Below are positions 1 to 11,700 of a DNA stretch of 64,000 nucleotides, in pieces. Numbering within the stretch: position 1 is the first letter of the stretch; each line of letters begins with the position of its first letter. The stretch covers positions 2,357,675-2,421,674 of the forward strand of contig NC_087078.1 in assembly GCF_026151205.1 (NCBI RefSeq), given 5' to 3'. The notes beneath the pieces are model-generated. The model had not been told where the DNA came from. It searched no databases and worked only from the letters and a program-made list of their open reading frames with translations. The DNA comes from Bolinopsis microptera (taxonomy: Eukaryota; Ctenophora; Tentaculata; Lobata; Bolinopsidae). Both the position numbers and the translations under genes were made by a program.

Positions 1-690
1 TATGCTGACACATCATATTATGCTTACATTTTGTTTTTGTTGGTTTTAAGTTTCGGGTTGAATCCACGCGTTAGCGTGGTGGCCACTGGTCATTCATCAA
101 GCTGTACTGTTTTAGCGTGATCAGCACAGTGGAGTTGGGCTTCAAATAACCATCTTAATGAGTGACCAGGTAATTTGATAGATGGACCTAGTGTTTGTGA
201 CAGAGGATGGAGTTTGATTTCTCCCGCTTGAAACAGAGGCTCCGGCTTCGGCTTGTGAACTAAACCCGGCTAAACCGTCGGTTAAAGCTCACAGTCATGG
301 TACATCACGTAAAGTGGCGCCGTATTCGCATAAGATTGCAGCCACCCAAGGTGGTCCACATATATGTAATATGTATGGAGGTTGCCTTGTGAACTTAAGA
401 GGCAAGTCAGAATGCGATCGTCAAATAAGCTGACAAGTGACAATCTATTAGGGCCAGGTTGATCAACAGCTTAAACTTAGTGCAGGGGTATAGGGATAAG
501 AACCACAGATCAACCAGCGTCAATAGCCAACCAAACGGTTTAATCTCCCTTCTTGACTGGACAGAGTCAACCCAAATTTCAAATCACCTCCCATGTCATT
601 AATGGCGAAAATTGAAGGCGAAACACATCATATTATATGCTTACATATCATATTATTATGCTTACTATCATATTATGCTTACACATATAT
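1..690. other. Non-coding stretch bounded by similar direct repeats
   Basis: No exon was recognised. A 22-24 bp sequence (core catcatattatgcttaca) near positions 8-29 recurs at about 622-645 and again in shortened form to about 683. The roughly 590 bp between could be an inserted element flanked by a duplication, but no terminal inverted repeat, tRNA-like head or ORF was seen, so the repeat may be only a local AT-rich minisatellite. Confidence 0.3.
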
Positions 691-1149
691 ATAGTGACAG
701 TTTATATTGGATTTGCTCCATTGCACTAGTTGGAGACCCCCTGTTTACGGAGAAATAACTTGTCGTCCTAAGTTGCTGGTGTTCTGGTTTAAGTGACCGT
801 CCAAGTTGTGTTACATTACTTTACCCGCACTTACTTCCTCAGTTCGGACTAATTTCAGTGAACATTTCGTCAGGTTCATTTGACGTAGTTTGAGTTAGTT
901 AGAGCCTTTCTTTCTCACTTGGCATACATTTCGGACGGCAGAATTTTAGGATAAAGTAGGTTTACACGGTAAAAGGCTTAATTGGACGGAAGATTTGGAG
1001 GCTTGTTCGTGAGAATTGGAGTCTCAACCTGGGTAGTGAGCATTGTCACATGATACGCTTGTAAATACGCTTGTTTATGGTCATTTTCTAAGAAATTTAC
1101 ATTTCAGGCTTTTTAGTCCATTGAACAAATCTAGCATGTCTTGGTTGTA

Positions 1150-1358
1150 GCATCCCTCCACTCATAAGTACAGTGAGTACACCCAGGGTACAATGTAATC
1201 GACGAGTGTACTGGCCATTTGGTGGTTCGGTGTCCCTAAATTTGCTTACACTCGGTCACTTGTCAAGGCATGTTCAGGTCTTTCGGGTCTTATAATAACA
1301 TGATATGGCCTATGGGTACTACTTTGTGTTACAATCTGAAAGTTTATTAATAAAAAAG
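1150..1358 (+). mobile_element. 3' tail of a LINE-type retrotransposon (non-coding remnant)
   Basis: This stretch resembles, in the same order, the 3' untranslated end of the LINE fragment at 22315-23048. Both share a gtgta...ggtgtccc block, then acttgtcaaggcat, then a run ending in ttgaaag/ctgaaag followed by aataaaaaa. The coding part is absent here, so this is a strongly 5'-truncated copy. It lies in the intron just upstream of the 1495 exon of the Q-rich gene. Confidence 0.5.
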
Positions 1359-1494
1359 CCAATATACAAGGAATTTACGTACGTGACTTTCTCGATTCCC
1401 AGCAGAAAAATCACTTAGCTGATTTCTCCCATACACCGATAAAGCCGATATCAATTCCAAAAATACCTTCTTTGTACACGCTGTACATTTTCAG

Positions 1495-2474
1495 CTGTTA
1501 AACGAGCAGGCCCAGGCAGGATCAGGGTTCAGCAAGAACGACTTCATAGCCAACATGTTACAGTTGCAGGCCCGTGAGAACGAGGTCCGCAAATCAGAAC
1601 AACCTCCTGTGTCTGGAGCTATCGGTGAGTTAGGTATGTCTCTTGGTTACTGTTTTGGTTACTGTTTTGGTTACTGTTTTGGTTACTGTTTTGGTAACTT
1701 TTTAAGTGCGGTCAAATCATAATAATTTTCTCTAAAATTGGCATTTTTTGGAGTGTAGAAATCTTGGAAGATTCCTCTAAAAAGTATTCGGCTCCGAGCC
1801 CTGGCCTAGCTTGTAAAATTAGGAAATACGTACGAACCCGGCCCTAGCCTTATACGCCAACAAATGTACTTAACATGATCTGATATTATAATCACAAGTT
1901 TGCAACATTCATAAATGTTAAAGGCCTTTCCTAGCCTTTTCTCATTATCTTATCCGAGGCTAATTCGGCGGGCAACCAGCGATATACTTTAAAATAATAT
2001 CAGTGATAAAATCTGAGAGTTACTATAAAATCTTAGTTGCAAAGGCAGTATTATTATCTTGGTATATTATTACTAATATAACCGAATATTAACAACAACC
2101 TTTTTAAAGCCTAGGTACCATGGTTCCCGTATTTACAACAACTTATTCCCAGGTGGTTTGTACCGTGCCGGATATGGAGTTCCCGAGTTTAGGAGTTATC
2201 CTGGACTTGTCTCTGACTGCGCACAAGACTTCCGCATGGAACAGCCCGGAACTGCATTCGATAAGATCCCTCTGGGAATGTCAGCACGTTCTATCGTGCA
2301 GCACCAGCCTCCCATGATGCACCCAGGCCCACAGCCCCACCAACTTGACCTGAGTAACGAGTTTTCCAGCGCCCCTGCAAACTCCCACCCCTTCTCGGCT
2401 AGCCGATACGATCCAGCCAACGCATGCACTCTGAACGAGGTGTTGCTAAACAGTGCACCGCCTAACGCGCACTT

Positions 2475-2513
<39 letters not shown>

Positions 2514-3531
2514 GCAGCAACAACAACAACAGCAACAGCAACAACAGCAGCACCCTGGACCTCCCCTTCACGTGGGACCACCACAACTTGTTGGACAGCA
2601 ACTGAAGGAGGACAACGATGCCCTGCTCATCAGAATACTATTGGAGCAACAGAAGGAAAAGGATGAGCGCCAGCGCAAGGAGCGTGTGCAGGAGCTGCTG
2701 CGGCGCCATTCACACCAGCGCTACCAGCAGATGCAGCAACAGAAATTGATGCAGTTGAGAGAGCAACATCAAGTAAACCAGATGTCCAACGAGGACCTGT
2801 TTTCTTTGTACAACAAACAACGCCAATTCTACCAGCAGGTAATATTGTCAAGTACTTTCGAGATCTCAATTAAATGTTCGTTAATTTTTGGTTTGTTTTT
2901 ATCATTAAATGCTCCGATCCAGCTCATTGAAGCACTAAGTAGGTTACCGAGATACTGCCTAAACCCAGGAAAGAATAATGTAGTAAAAACTAGCGACACT
3001 CTAGCAGGTCTAGCTATGTTTAGAGCCGCAATAAAGATGTATCTCAAAATATATGTTTTGATCACGTGATATGTTCAATGCCCTAATATTTAACATACAC
3101 AGGGCGCTGGAGGAAATGGGAGCACAGCAGGAGGCCCCCCACTTCCCGGCTCCGCGCTAGGACTACCCCCCACTCACTCCTCTGTACTGAACCTCTCATC
3201 CCCCAACTTCGGGGGTTCCAACCCCGGATTCAGTACGGGTGTTATCGGGTCCAGTGGGATGAACTCTGCGCCCAACCTTGGTGCTGGAAACGGTGTTAAC
3301 CCTCAGATCGGTTCTAGTATCCTAAACAATGGCACCAATCTCAGCCGTCCCGCCAGCGCTGGCCACCTCTCTCCTGGTGCCCCTTCCTACGAGCTCTTCT
3401 CAACCAACAACATGTACAGAAACGGAGCTCCCCCGCCCGCACCATCTGCCAGCGAAATAGGCATGGATTTGCTGCGAGACGCCCAGAGCAGCGAGCAGGT
3501 GGCCGATCTCATAAAACACCTGAACCTGTAA
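1495..3531 (+). CDS. Glutamine-rich protein, C-terminal three coding exons (5' part outside window)
   Basis: Coding exons are 1495-1624, 2153-2838 and 3103-3531, joined by GT-AG introns with matching phases (phase 1, then phase 0), giving 414 residues to a TAA stop at 3529-3531. The first exon follows a good pyrimidine tract ending tcag at 1494 and has no start, so the N-terminus lies upstream. In order the product shows: a short helical block (FSKNDFIANMLQLQAREN); a Pro/Met-rich linker; 25 consecutive Gln; a charged, probably coiled-coil block (about residues 160-225, rich in E, K, R, Q); a Gly/Ser/Asn/Pro-rich low-complexity tail; and a conserved-looking C-terminus ending IKHLNL. The layout suggests a cytoplasmic RNP or transcription scaffold, but I do not recognise the family and assign no function. 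Exon reality is supported by frame continuity and splice consensus. Confidence 0.8.
1639..1692 (+). repeat. 12-bp tandem repeat just inside an intron donor
   Basis: Four to five copies of ggttactgtttt begin about 15 bp after the GT donor at 1625 of the Q-rich gene. Confidence 0.85.
2476..2550 (+). repeat. CAG/CAA polyglutamine tract (25 codons) in coding exon
   Basis: Twenty-five consecutive Gln codons mixing CAG and CAA lie within the 2153-2838 exon. The mixture of synonymous codons suggests selection on the protein tract or an old expansion, rather than a recent pure CAG expansion. Confidence 0.95.
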
Positions 3532-3689
3532 TGGGTGCGTGCGCAGACACGTGCTCTTGTGTGGCATGTGACTATCAACACTAATCCGTGATATGTGCTT
3601 TACATCATATCTTATCGAGAGCGAACGAAGGATACGGAGGACTATACACAAACCCTCATAACGAAAATTTATATGTATTTATGCTTGAC

Positions 3690-3695
3690 AATAAA
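3690..3695 (+). promoter_or_regulatory. Polyadenylation signal AATAAA of the Q-rich gene
   Basis: A canonical AATAAA lies 159 bp after the stop codon of the plus-strand gene and is followed by A-rich sequence. It implies a short 3' UTR ending near 3710-3720. Confidence 0.55.
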
Positions 3696-5481
3696 GAAAA
3701 AATCAAAAGTTCAAAGATTTATGATTAAAGCTAGTATATATAAATGGCGATGCAGGACGGCGACTAACCGGAATGTCGACTGAATGTCGACTGGAATGTC
3801 GACTTGACTCTTTTGCTGAAAAGATCCCCAACACAGTGTTAGTCTTCGACTGTGAGCCTAAATAGAGTGCTCAATGAAAATATAATCTATAGTTATATAA
3901 TCACAACCGTCCATCTTAACAGTTCAAGAATTTCCGTGCATTTTTGCTGTCGAAAAAAATGCGTGAATATTCTCAAAAAAAAGAAGTCATTCATATTACA
4001 GTTTTATTGATATAATAATACGCGATGTAGTTAGTGGCTATGTTTGGTTACGTAACTCATTGAAACAGAATTATGTACGTCTTTCGAGTCACTTTAGAGC
4101 ATATCTGGATCTCTATCTTTAAATTAAACCCCGGAACGGGCCTCCAACTATTGATTTGAACGAAAGCTCCAGAAAGAATGGGTGCTCCTTCCTCTTTACC
4201 ACCTTGACACCTTTATTTACTCCTCCACAAAATAACCGCGTCGTGTCTGAGGTGGAAAGTGGCGGCAATGCACCCTTTCAGTTCTGATTATTCAACCAGA
4301 CTTATTTCGAAGGATTCATCTTGCTTTCAGCTTTTGTTCTTAGTAGAATGTATCACCTAAATTATATATATATTCCTATCCGCTCTGCTGCAAATGGTCA
4401 AGTTTGTTATTTGCTTGCAGCAAATTAAGACATTTGGCTTACATAAACCATACTAATATATGACGTATTAGAGCATCTGTGCTAAATAAAAAGCTAAATA
4501 TTTGAAAACGATGTATCGACATATTATGTCCTCATTAACTAATTAATTAATATTAATTACCGAATAACTGCAGAGAATATAATATTATATAATGAACCGT
4601 ACTGCCTTTTTAAACCGTTCTGGTATGTCGATGCATCGGTTTCGCTACGATCACATGGATCCTCTTCATTTATTTAGGAAGTATCTCTATATATAAGACT
4701 TTTTCTAACGATAATTTATTTTACATGGTTCCTTCAGGTGTAATACTGTTAAAACTTAAATCCGTACATGGGTGATGGTGTTATTGGGACTACAGCAGTT
4801 CTTCCAGTTTTCTAGATATTAACGGCAACCTTTTAATTTAAAAACTGAATTTTCGAAAATTTATTTCCCATTTCTCAGAATCCAGCCCTTAAATTTCGTT
4901 ATTTTTCGTTAAATTTCGTTATTTTTGCTCGGTTCTGAGAAATGTGTGATCAGCATCTTCTTAAAAACGTTTGACAAAACCACTCTTTTGGTGATCAACT
5001 CATAGGCACCCAAAAAGCTTCAGAAATATAAGAATTCAAAGTCATTACAGCAATGCTGTGACGATCACCACAACATCCTCTCTGTGACCCTAGGCAGATA
5101 ACGATAACAGCACAATGCTCTCTGAGCTGAGTCTTCCTTTTCCAATAACAAAAACCTGCTAGATGTCAAGGTAACACCGTCACCCGTGCAATCTTTGAGA
5201 GATATAATGGTGTTGATTTGGTGATGAATTGTGAAAGTGTATGTTATAAGACTTTGTAATTGTTTTGTCACAGTGAAAACTATAAAATCGATCAGAAGGT
5301 AAAAAGTTGAAATCCGGTGCGCATGACGAATTGACCAACTTCCCCTCCTCAGTTGCGCTATATCACAAAGTTTATTTCCCCAAATTCGTCCGTTCCGGAA
5401 GTTTCAACTTTTTACAAAACTGGTCGAGTTGTCTCTATCTCAATTCTGTGGCATGATGTGGGCGCTTAATGGGCGACACCA

Positions 5482-5579
5482 CATAGTGCGCTCAGATGGG
5501 TGCCACTGTTAAAGTTCGCTCAGATGGGTGCCACTGTTCATAGTGCGCTCAGATGGGTGCCACTGTTCATAGTGTGCTC
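5482..5579 (+). repeat. 29-bp repeat, about three copies
   Basis: Three copies of a unit containing ctcagatgggtgccactgtt, separated by catagtgcg-like spacers. Confidence 0.85.
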
Positions 5580-5763
5580 TTTTACTTTGAGGTAGAAAAA
5601 AGATAACACAATATATATGGCATTGTATGTTCCCGATTATTAAATGAAATTAAAGAGGATTTTTGATATTTTTTCTACGAAAAAATAACTTGACTTTGTT
5701 TAAAAAGCTTAGGGCAAGAGTTTGTAGTAACATGAGGTGTGTTGTGTATTTTTAGCCATTTTC

Positions 5764-5801
5764 GTTGCCATGGTAACATCCAAGTGTTTTTCCATGGCAA
5801 C
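5764..5801. promoter_or_regulatory. RFX-type X-box with an inverted half site
   Basis: GTTGCCATGGTAAC at 5764-5777 is an imperfect palindrome matching the RFX X-box consensus (GTNRCC, 0-3 nt, RGYAAC). A half site, CCATGGCAAC, follows at 792-801 of the same kilobase (5792-5801). RFX factors drive ciliary and other genes in animals. No gene start was found nearby, so the function is inferred from the motif only. Confidence 0.4.
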
Positions 5802-7949
5802 GGGATATGTTAATTGTAATGGCTTAGCACACTCATATATATAGTATAATTATATACTACTGTTAATTTTTGATCAGGACCAAATTTATTTTTATATTTT
5901 GTGCGCTTTTAAGCTGCTATATAGCCCATGGTGATTTATCAAACAAAATCGAAAACATGATTCGCAGTTGGGATATCTTGTTATATTCGTCGCGGAGCAG
6001 TTTTAGTTTTTAGAATTCAAGCTAAACCAAGTTGATGATATAATGCTACATTAAATGAGAAGTTAGCTAAATGATGATAGCATCTTATTTACATTATAAG
6101 CAACCGTTGCAGCTTGTAGTACTGTACTTTATATCGAATAGCGTCATGATTACAGTACCCCGGCACTCGGAGAACAACATGTTGATTAAAACAGATTATG
6201 TTTTTTTTTTGCGTTTTGATGAAAGATTTGGAGAATTTGGGGGTCACGAGATATATAATGGATATAATGTGCCGATGATAATGCATACAAGCTTGTTCGA
6301 ATCTTTCATTTTGATATGTTTGGGTGCGGTGTTTATTCATTTTAAAAAGCACTGGTCACTGATGGTGAAAATATTACTGATGATTTGAATACGTTTAATT
6401 GATGATTGAGACAGGATTTGCAGATGAGAATTTTGGTGAAATAAGCTTGTTTGCATGCTTGCTTGTTGACATTTTAAAATTGAAATCGACCCAACTCTTT
6501 ATATTGGAAGAATAAATCTATGAAAAAACAATGGACCATGCAATAATTTATTGAATTTCATAGTTTGCTTTCTCAGCAATTACGATGAGCATAATATGAT
6601 AATTTAGGACCATACTTTCATTTTATAGTTCTAAATTTAGATTTACTATTCAACACTGGTATGATTTATTTTCTGATAAAATATCCCCCAAAAGAAGCGT
6701 GTATTAAATGGATGTATGTGTGTATTAAATGTTACAGTTGCTCTTAAATTTCCGGCTTCGAGGATAAACCGGAAATACGTGCCACACTAGAATAATTGTG
6801 ACAGGAAACTGTGTGCAGTAATCAGACCGAATATGCGGTCTTCGCATAATTAGATAAGTACACTCATAATCACGCCACCGCGGTGTACAGTGTATAGCCG
6901 GCCCGCGCCCGGAGCTCCATCCTATACAAACCGTATCGCAGGATCCACGAGTTTATCGGTCCTACTGCCCGGGTCTGTTCTTATTTTAGCTGGAAAGGGT
7001 CTACAGAGGAGCTTGTTTTTTCTTACTAACAGTGCTGTGGAAATCAATTACCATAACGCGCGCACGGACGTTTACACTTACAGTTGTGTGGAATTAAGCG
7101 TAAACTTTGCATGATAGTCGTGTACTATATTTAGTGATTTAAACAAGAGCATATCGATTGCAGAACTCTTAAATTTAACCAATACTACACGTCACCTGAC
7201 GCATTAAACGGTAAAGTAGAGGTCGGAGTGCTCCATTTGGTTGTTACATCAGAGCAAATCTTGACAAATAACCCAGACTACGAACAAGGCTACAACCATA
7301 TTTACGTTAGGACCTCTCCGCCGGAATAACTTTTCTGTGACGTAAAATGACGGTGACCAGCCAAAACGGACATTAAACCGGAGCCTACATTTTTTGACAG
7401 TTAATACTGTATTATTGTAACCGGGCCATAGCTCACCATAAAAGCTGCTTGTAGCTATTAATATATATATTATATATAAATGACATCAGAGTTCCCCAAA
7501 TCACATATTTTATTTACCACTCAGTTTCCATAATGCCTGTCGAGCACAACTGGTACCCATAATTTCCCATTCTTAGATTAATACTATACAAAATTCCTGC
7601 CGCTATGAAAGGTTCACAAAGCTGAACAAAGTCAATTGTTCTTGATTTGGTTGGGCAATCAACTCGATACAAATTGAAACACAGATTCTATGAATGATCT
7701 TAGTGGCAAGACAATCAGTTTTCAAATCTTATAAAATATAAATCAACACTTTAAGTGGGGCAGCGACGTGAAATTGAAACCAATATGAATTAATTCAACG
7801 AATTTTGAGGACATTAATAGCATGTTTTAATTTGCCCTGTACAAACCCTTAAAATGTCACCACTGTGTAAATGCATTATATAATACTGATGAGTAAAAAC
7901 TAGAATTATCGAGGACGGATGATACATCTATAAAATTTATCATACATAT

Positions 7950-8095
7950 TGGGGTCGATCACATATTACGTAGTAATTTTTTGGACAATTCTTACCCTCG
8001 TCCGTAATCACTAATCAGTCCTACAAATAGCTATTGTATCAAAATTACACTAGCGTAATAATTTCGGCTGATTACGTAATATGTGAACGACCCCA
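7950..8095. mobile_element. MITE with about 24-bp terminal inverted repeats
   Basis: The left end reads GGGGTCGATCACATATTACG and the right end is its near-perfect inverse, finishing TGTGAACGACCCC. The two ends are about 145 bp apart with no coding capacity between. An ATT trinucleotide flanks both outer ends, consistent with a 3-bp target-site duplication as in Harbinger-type elements. Family assignment is inferred from end structure only. Confidence 0.7.
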
Positions 8096-8715
8096 TTGTA
8101 AATTTCCAAAGATAGTGACGTCATAAATGTGTGCACAAGTGGTGGTGAAGCTTGAATAATGAATAGTTGAATGATAATAATGGGGATATTAGTGCACCAG
8201 GCACAATTTCATTTTACTCTGAGAGGAAAGGAGTGCAACGGATCATAAGAATTAGTCAAAATAAGTCTTTGAATCTTCTCCACACTTAACAATATTTGTC
8301 AGCTGCCATTTAATACCACTAAATTATCGTCTTACAAATACAAATCAATTAATTTTTAAATCGGTGTATCTACAGCTATAATAAAATGATAAAAATAATT
8401 GACGATAAAATTAATCAAGCCAAGTGAATTTGAAGTGAATCATTCTTTAAGTGGCCTAGCTGGATTTTAGGTCCAAGTTGTCATAAATTCTGGCGAAATA
8501 ATTATAGTGAAGAAGCTAAAATTCAACTTGCGCTTATAAAATATCGCCCAAGAGATGAAATATACTGAACATGCAAGCATTAAAGAATACGCCTCCGTCC
8601 AGAACGTGAAGATTTAAGATGTGACACAATAATTTTAGCCAAGAACTCTATCTCTGACACTCAACACAAAATCAACTATTTTCTCAACTCAGTCAAGTTA
8701 AATGAACATAAATGT

Positions 8716-11700
8716 CTAGCTGCCCCCATTTGTAGTTCCATCTCCATGGTAATGCATCTTTCTCATGGCAGTAAGTCTTCTTCTCTCTTCTGTTAATTCG
8801 TTCTCCAGTTCTAGAATCTTCACTTGCATTTCCATGTCCAATCTCTTCACCTGAACACAAAGTTAAATCAAATATTTTGCTCGGTCCGAACATAATGGTA
8901 TGTGTAGGATAAGCCAAACTCGGGTAGGAGGGGTTGGAAATGTAAACATCGCTCCCACACTCGATCACAAATGAGATCACAAAGTTAGGTCAGGTTGTTA
9001 TCAACAACACCGATCATTCCTAAATTTAACATGAGTTTGTGGAGAGTCAAACTCGAAGCGTATGATGATTTCTCTCACAATGATCACCTCATCGTCTTGG
9101 GCGTGCTAAAATATCCCTTGAATACAATAATTATATGAAGTGGCGAATATTTAGTGACTGATGTTCAGTCATTATTGCTACACAGTCATTATTGCTACAC
9201 AGTCACGATAATCATAGATCTGTCACATAGGTTAACATTATACCCAACTTTCAGTCAACAGTACGCGGAAGAAAGTTACCTGAACTGCAGATAGTTGGCT
9301 GTAATCCACGGCCACCAATTTGCTTTCTTCTGTCATCTTCATACACTGTTTTGAAGCAGCAACAACCGATGCTGTGGCGTTGGCAACAGACTTTGAAGTA
9401 CCCATCACCTGAATTAAAATTCAATATTTACTTTAAGTAAGTAAGTAATAGCAGGGACCTCTGGGCTCTGTCCTCTGATTTCGAAGTCAGAGAAATTGTC
9501 AGATCAGTTCACCTACTCTAACTTGGCGCGCACCAACCGAAATTTAAAATAACAAGCGCGCGACAAGATAGCCACTTTTATCACACTAACGTCACGGCGC
9601 GTGCGGTCAAAAAACTCAAATTGAGGGACCGTCCAGGGTGTCACACCATATCATTCCACAACAATAAGCTGGCTAATAAGACATTCTGCATTGTATTTAT
9701 AGTTATGGATTCTTGATTTACCTTGATAAAGTTACGACTGTCTTTATCCGCTTTGACTCTGGACGCTGCGACTAACTGGGCTGTACTGGCAGCAATCTCG
9801 TGAGAGGTTACCTGTAGACACAGCGAATTATATAATTTATTATAAATGACTTAATAACAGAACAATTGTCTAGTCGTTACATACATCTACTCGTAATACA
9901 TTGCATTCTTTAAAATCTAAACACTAATTGCCCTCATGCGAAGTATGGGTACCCCGGAAATAAAGGAGAATGAACTCATCAATATTAAACGTACCTCCAA
10001 TTGTTCGAATTTTCCTGTACCACTGACCACATCATCTGCAGTAGAGACTAGAGTGGAGGCACCCCAACCCACAGCTTTAGCTGCTGATAACAAGCCTTCA
10101 GTCCAGCGACTGTGTCTTTTGTAATAATCTGTAGCTGTTCCTCCAACCTGGACACAAGATTTGTGTTATAGAAATCATCTGTTATAACTTATAATCATTG
10201 GAAGCTTTAAACAGTAAAAACTACCATTGGGATGTTCAATGCTGCTCACTGTCGCATCTATCATTTTAACACTGTCATATTATCTTGCTATTGTAATTGC
10301 TTCAAAACTATAATATTATAATGTAGATGGATATCAATTCTATACCACACAAGATATTTAAAAATGTGCATCATATACTCCTGATTGTAGCGCTTGGTTT
10401 TGATGTGATCAAGGATGGTATATCCATTTTAAGATATATCGTCTGTACCTACAACTGAATCATCTCAAGATTTTTAAACCAGGAACTTCAAGAAGTTTGT
10501 TAGTATCTAAAGTAATTCTCGTCCATTGTCACTACAGCTTGTCACAAAAGAAGAAGAAAACAAGATGAAAGTTATTATGCGGCTCATGACGTCATGTACA
10601 AAGTGCTCCACTCAAAAAGTTGGTATGTTAACATGGAATGGTTCACATACCACGAAATAAAATGCCCAAAATATGCCGTACACAATATATCCGTATTAGG
10701 TTCGGTCAGAGAAATAAAGGAAACTGTAAAGTAAACAAAGTTTATAACAATTGTCAGTGCTAGTCAGTTACCGGTGTTTTCCCCTTGTCTCGAATGTCTT
10801 TAGTTGTCGACTGTTAGATACATTATAGTCAGTATATAAATTAAATAACAGTTCATAAAAAATAAGTAAATCTAAAGTAAATCGTGTGAGGTCTCCTAAT
10901 TAATGTAAATTTATACGTAAAATATTCCATACATGAATTACTGGCGTGCGGCGGTAACCTTACTCAATTAAACAAGATATTTTACAATTATTAATGTAAA
11001 GCTTTATAAAGGAAGATATTTGACAAGTGTAAAGTTTAACTTGCCTGCCCACTTTGAACAATTTCTCTCTGCAACTCGGCGCTGCTCAGTATTAGTTCCC
11101 GTACACATGCCATTAGTTCGGTACAGGACCCTAGGATCTTCTCTCCGACCTGTGGAGCAGTGGGTTAGTGATAAATAGATTCAACACAATATTCAATAAT
11201 GTGTCTTTAAAAAGATTATTTAATGAGGCTTCTGTGATTGAATTCTGCTGGATATTGGGTTTCTGATCAAATGCTCTGCTCAGCGTTGTTGTGTGTGATG
11301 TTAATTTATTATGGTAGAAATGTTGTGTTTGCCTTTAACATGATTCCGCATTCCTTATTAACGAATGCTCTAGAGAGGTTGGTAAAAACAAAGTCAATTA
11401 AACTAAAACACTTGACTTAAATCCTATTAATTAAATGTTGTTCTTTCAGGCTGCATTTCTACTGAAACTTTCTCGAATGAGAAAACTATCGGTCGATAAA
11501 TATCGAACTTAATTTACCTACCCGGCCCAAGTGTTTATCATAATTAAAAGACCTATAAACGTCTTCTCCATCGTCTAGACATTGAATTTCGATGTTTTGA
11601 TCTATTTAATTATTAAACGGTTTGACAAATTATACTGAATAATTAAATAAGAACCTCGAACTATAAATAACATAAAAATAAGAACCTCTAGTTCTAGACC

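Larger units (their letters stand above)
3720..8715. other. Intergenic region between the convergent Q-rich gene and HIP1R
   Basis: The two genes converge here. No exon series with matching splice phases was found. Short open stretches (for example 6071-6388 and 6890-7114) lack family resemblance and have AT-rich, non-coding composition. The region contains a 29-bp triplicated repeat (5482-5579), an X-box (5764-5777), an AT-rich track and a MITE (7950-8095). The HIP1R 3' UTR must occupy some bases below 8716, but no clear poly(A) signal was identified. Confidence 0.5.

Noticed and set aside
6071..6388. 105-residue ORF in the intergenic region
   Set aside because: AT-rich, no recognisable domain, no splice partners; a chance open frame.
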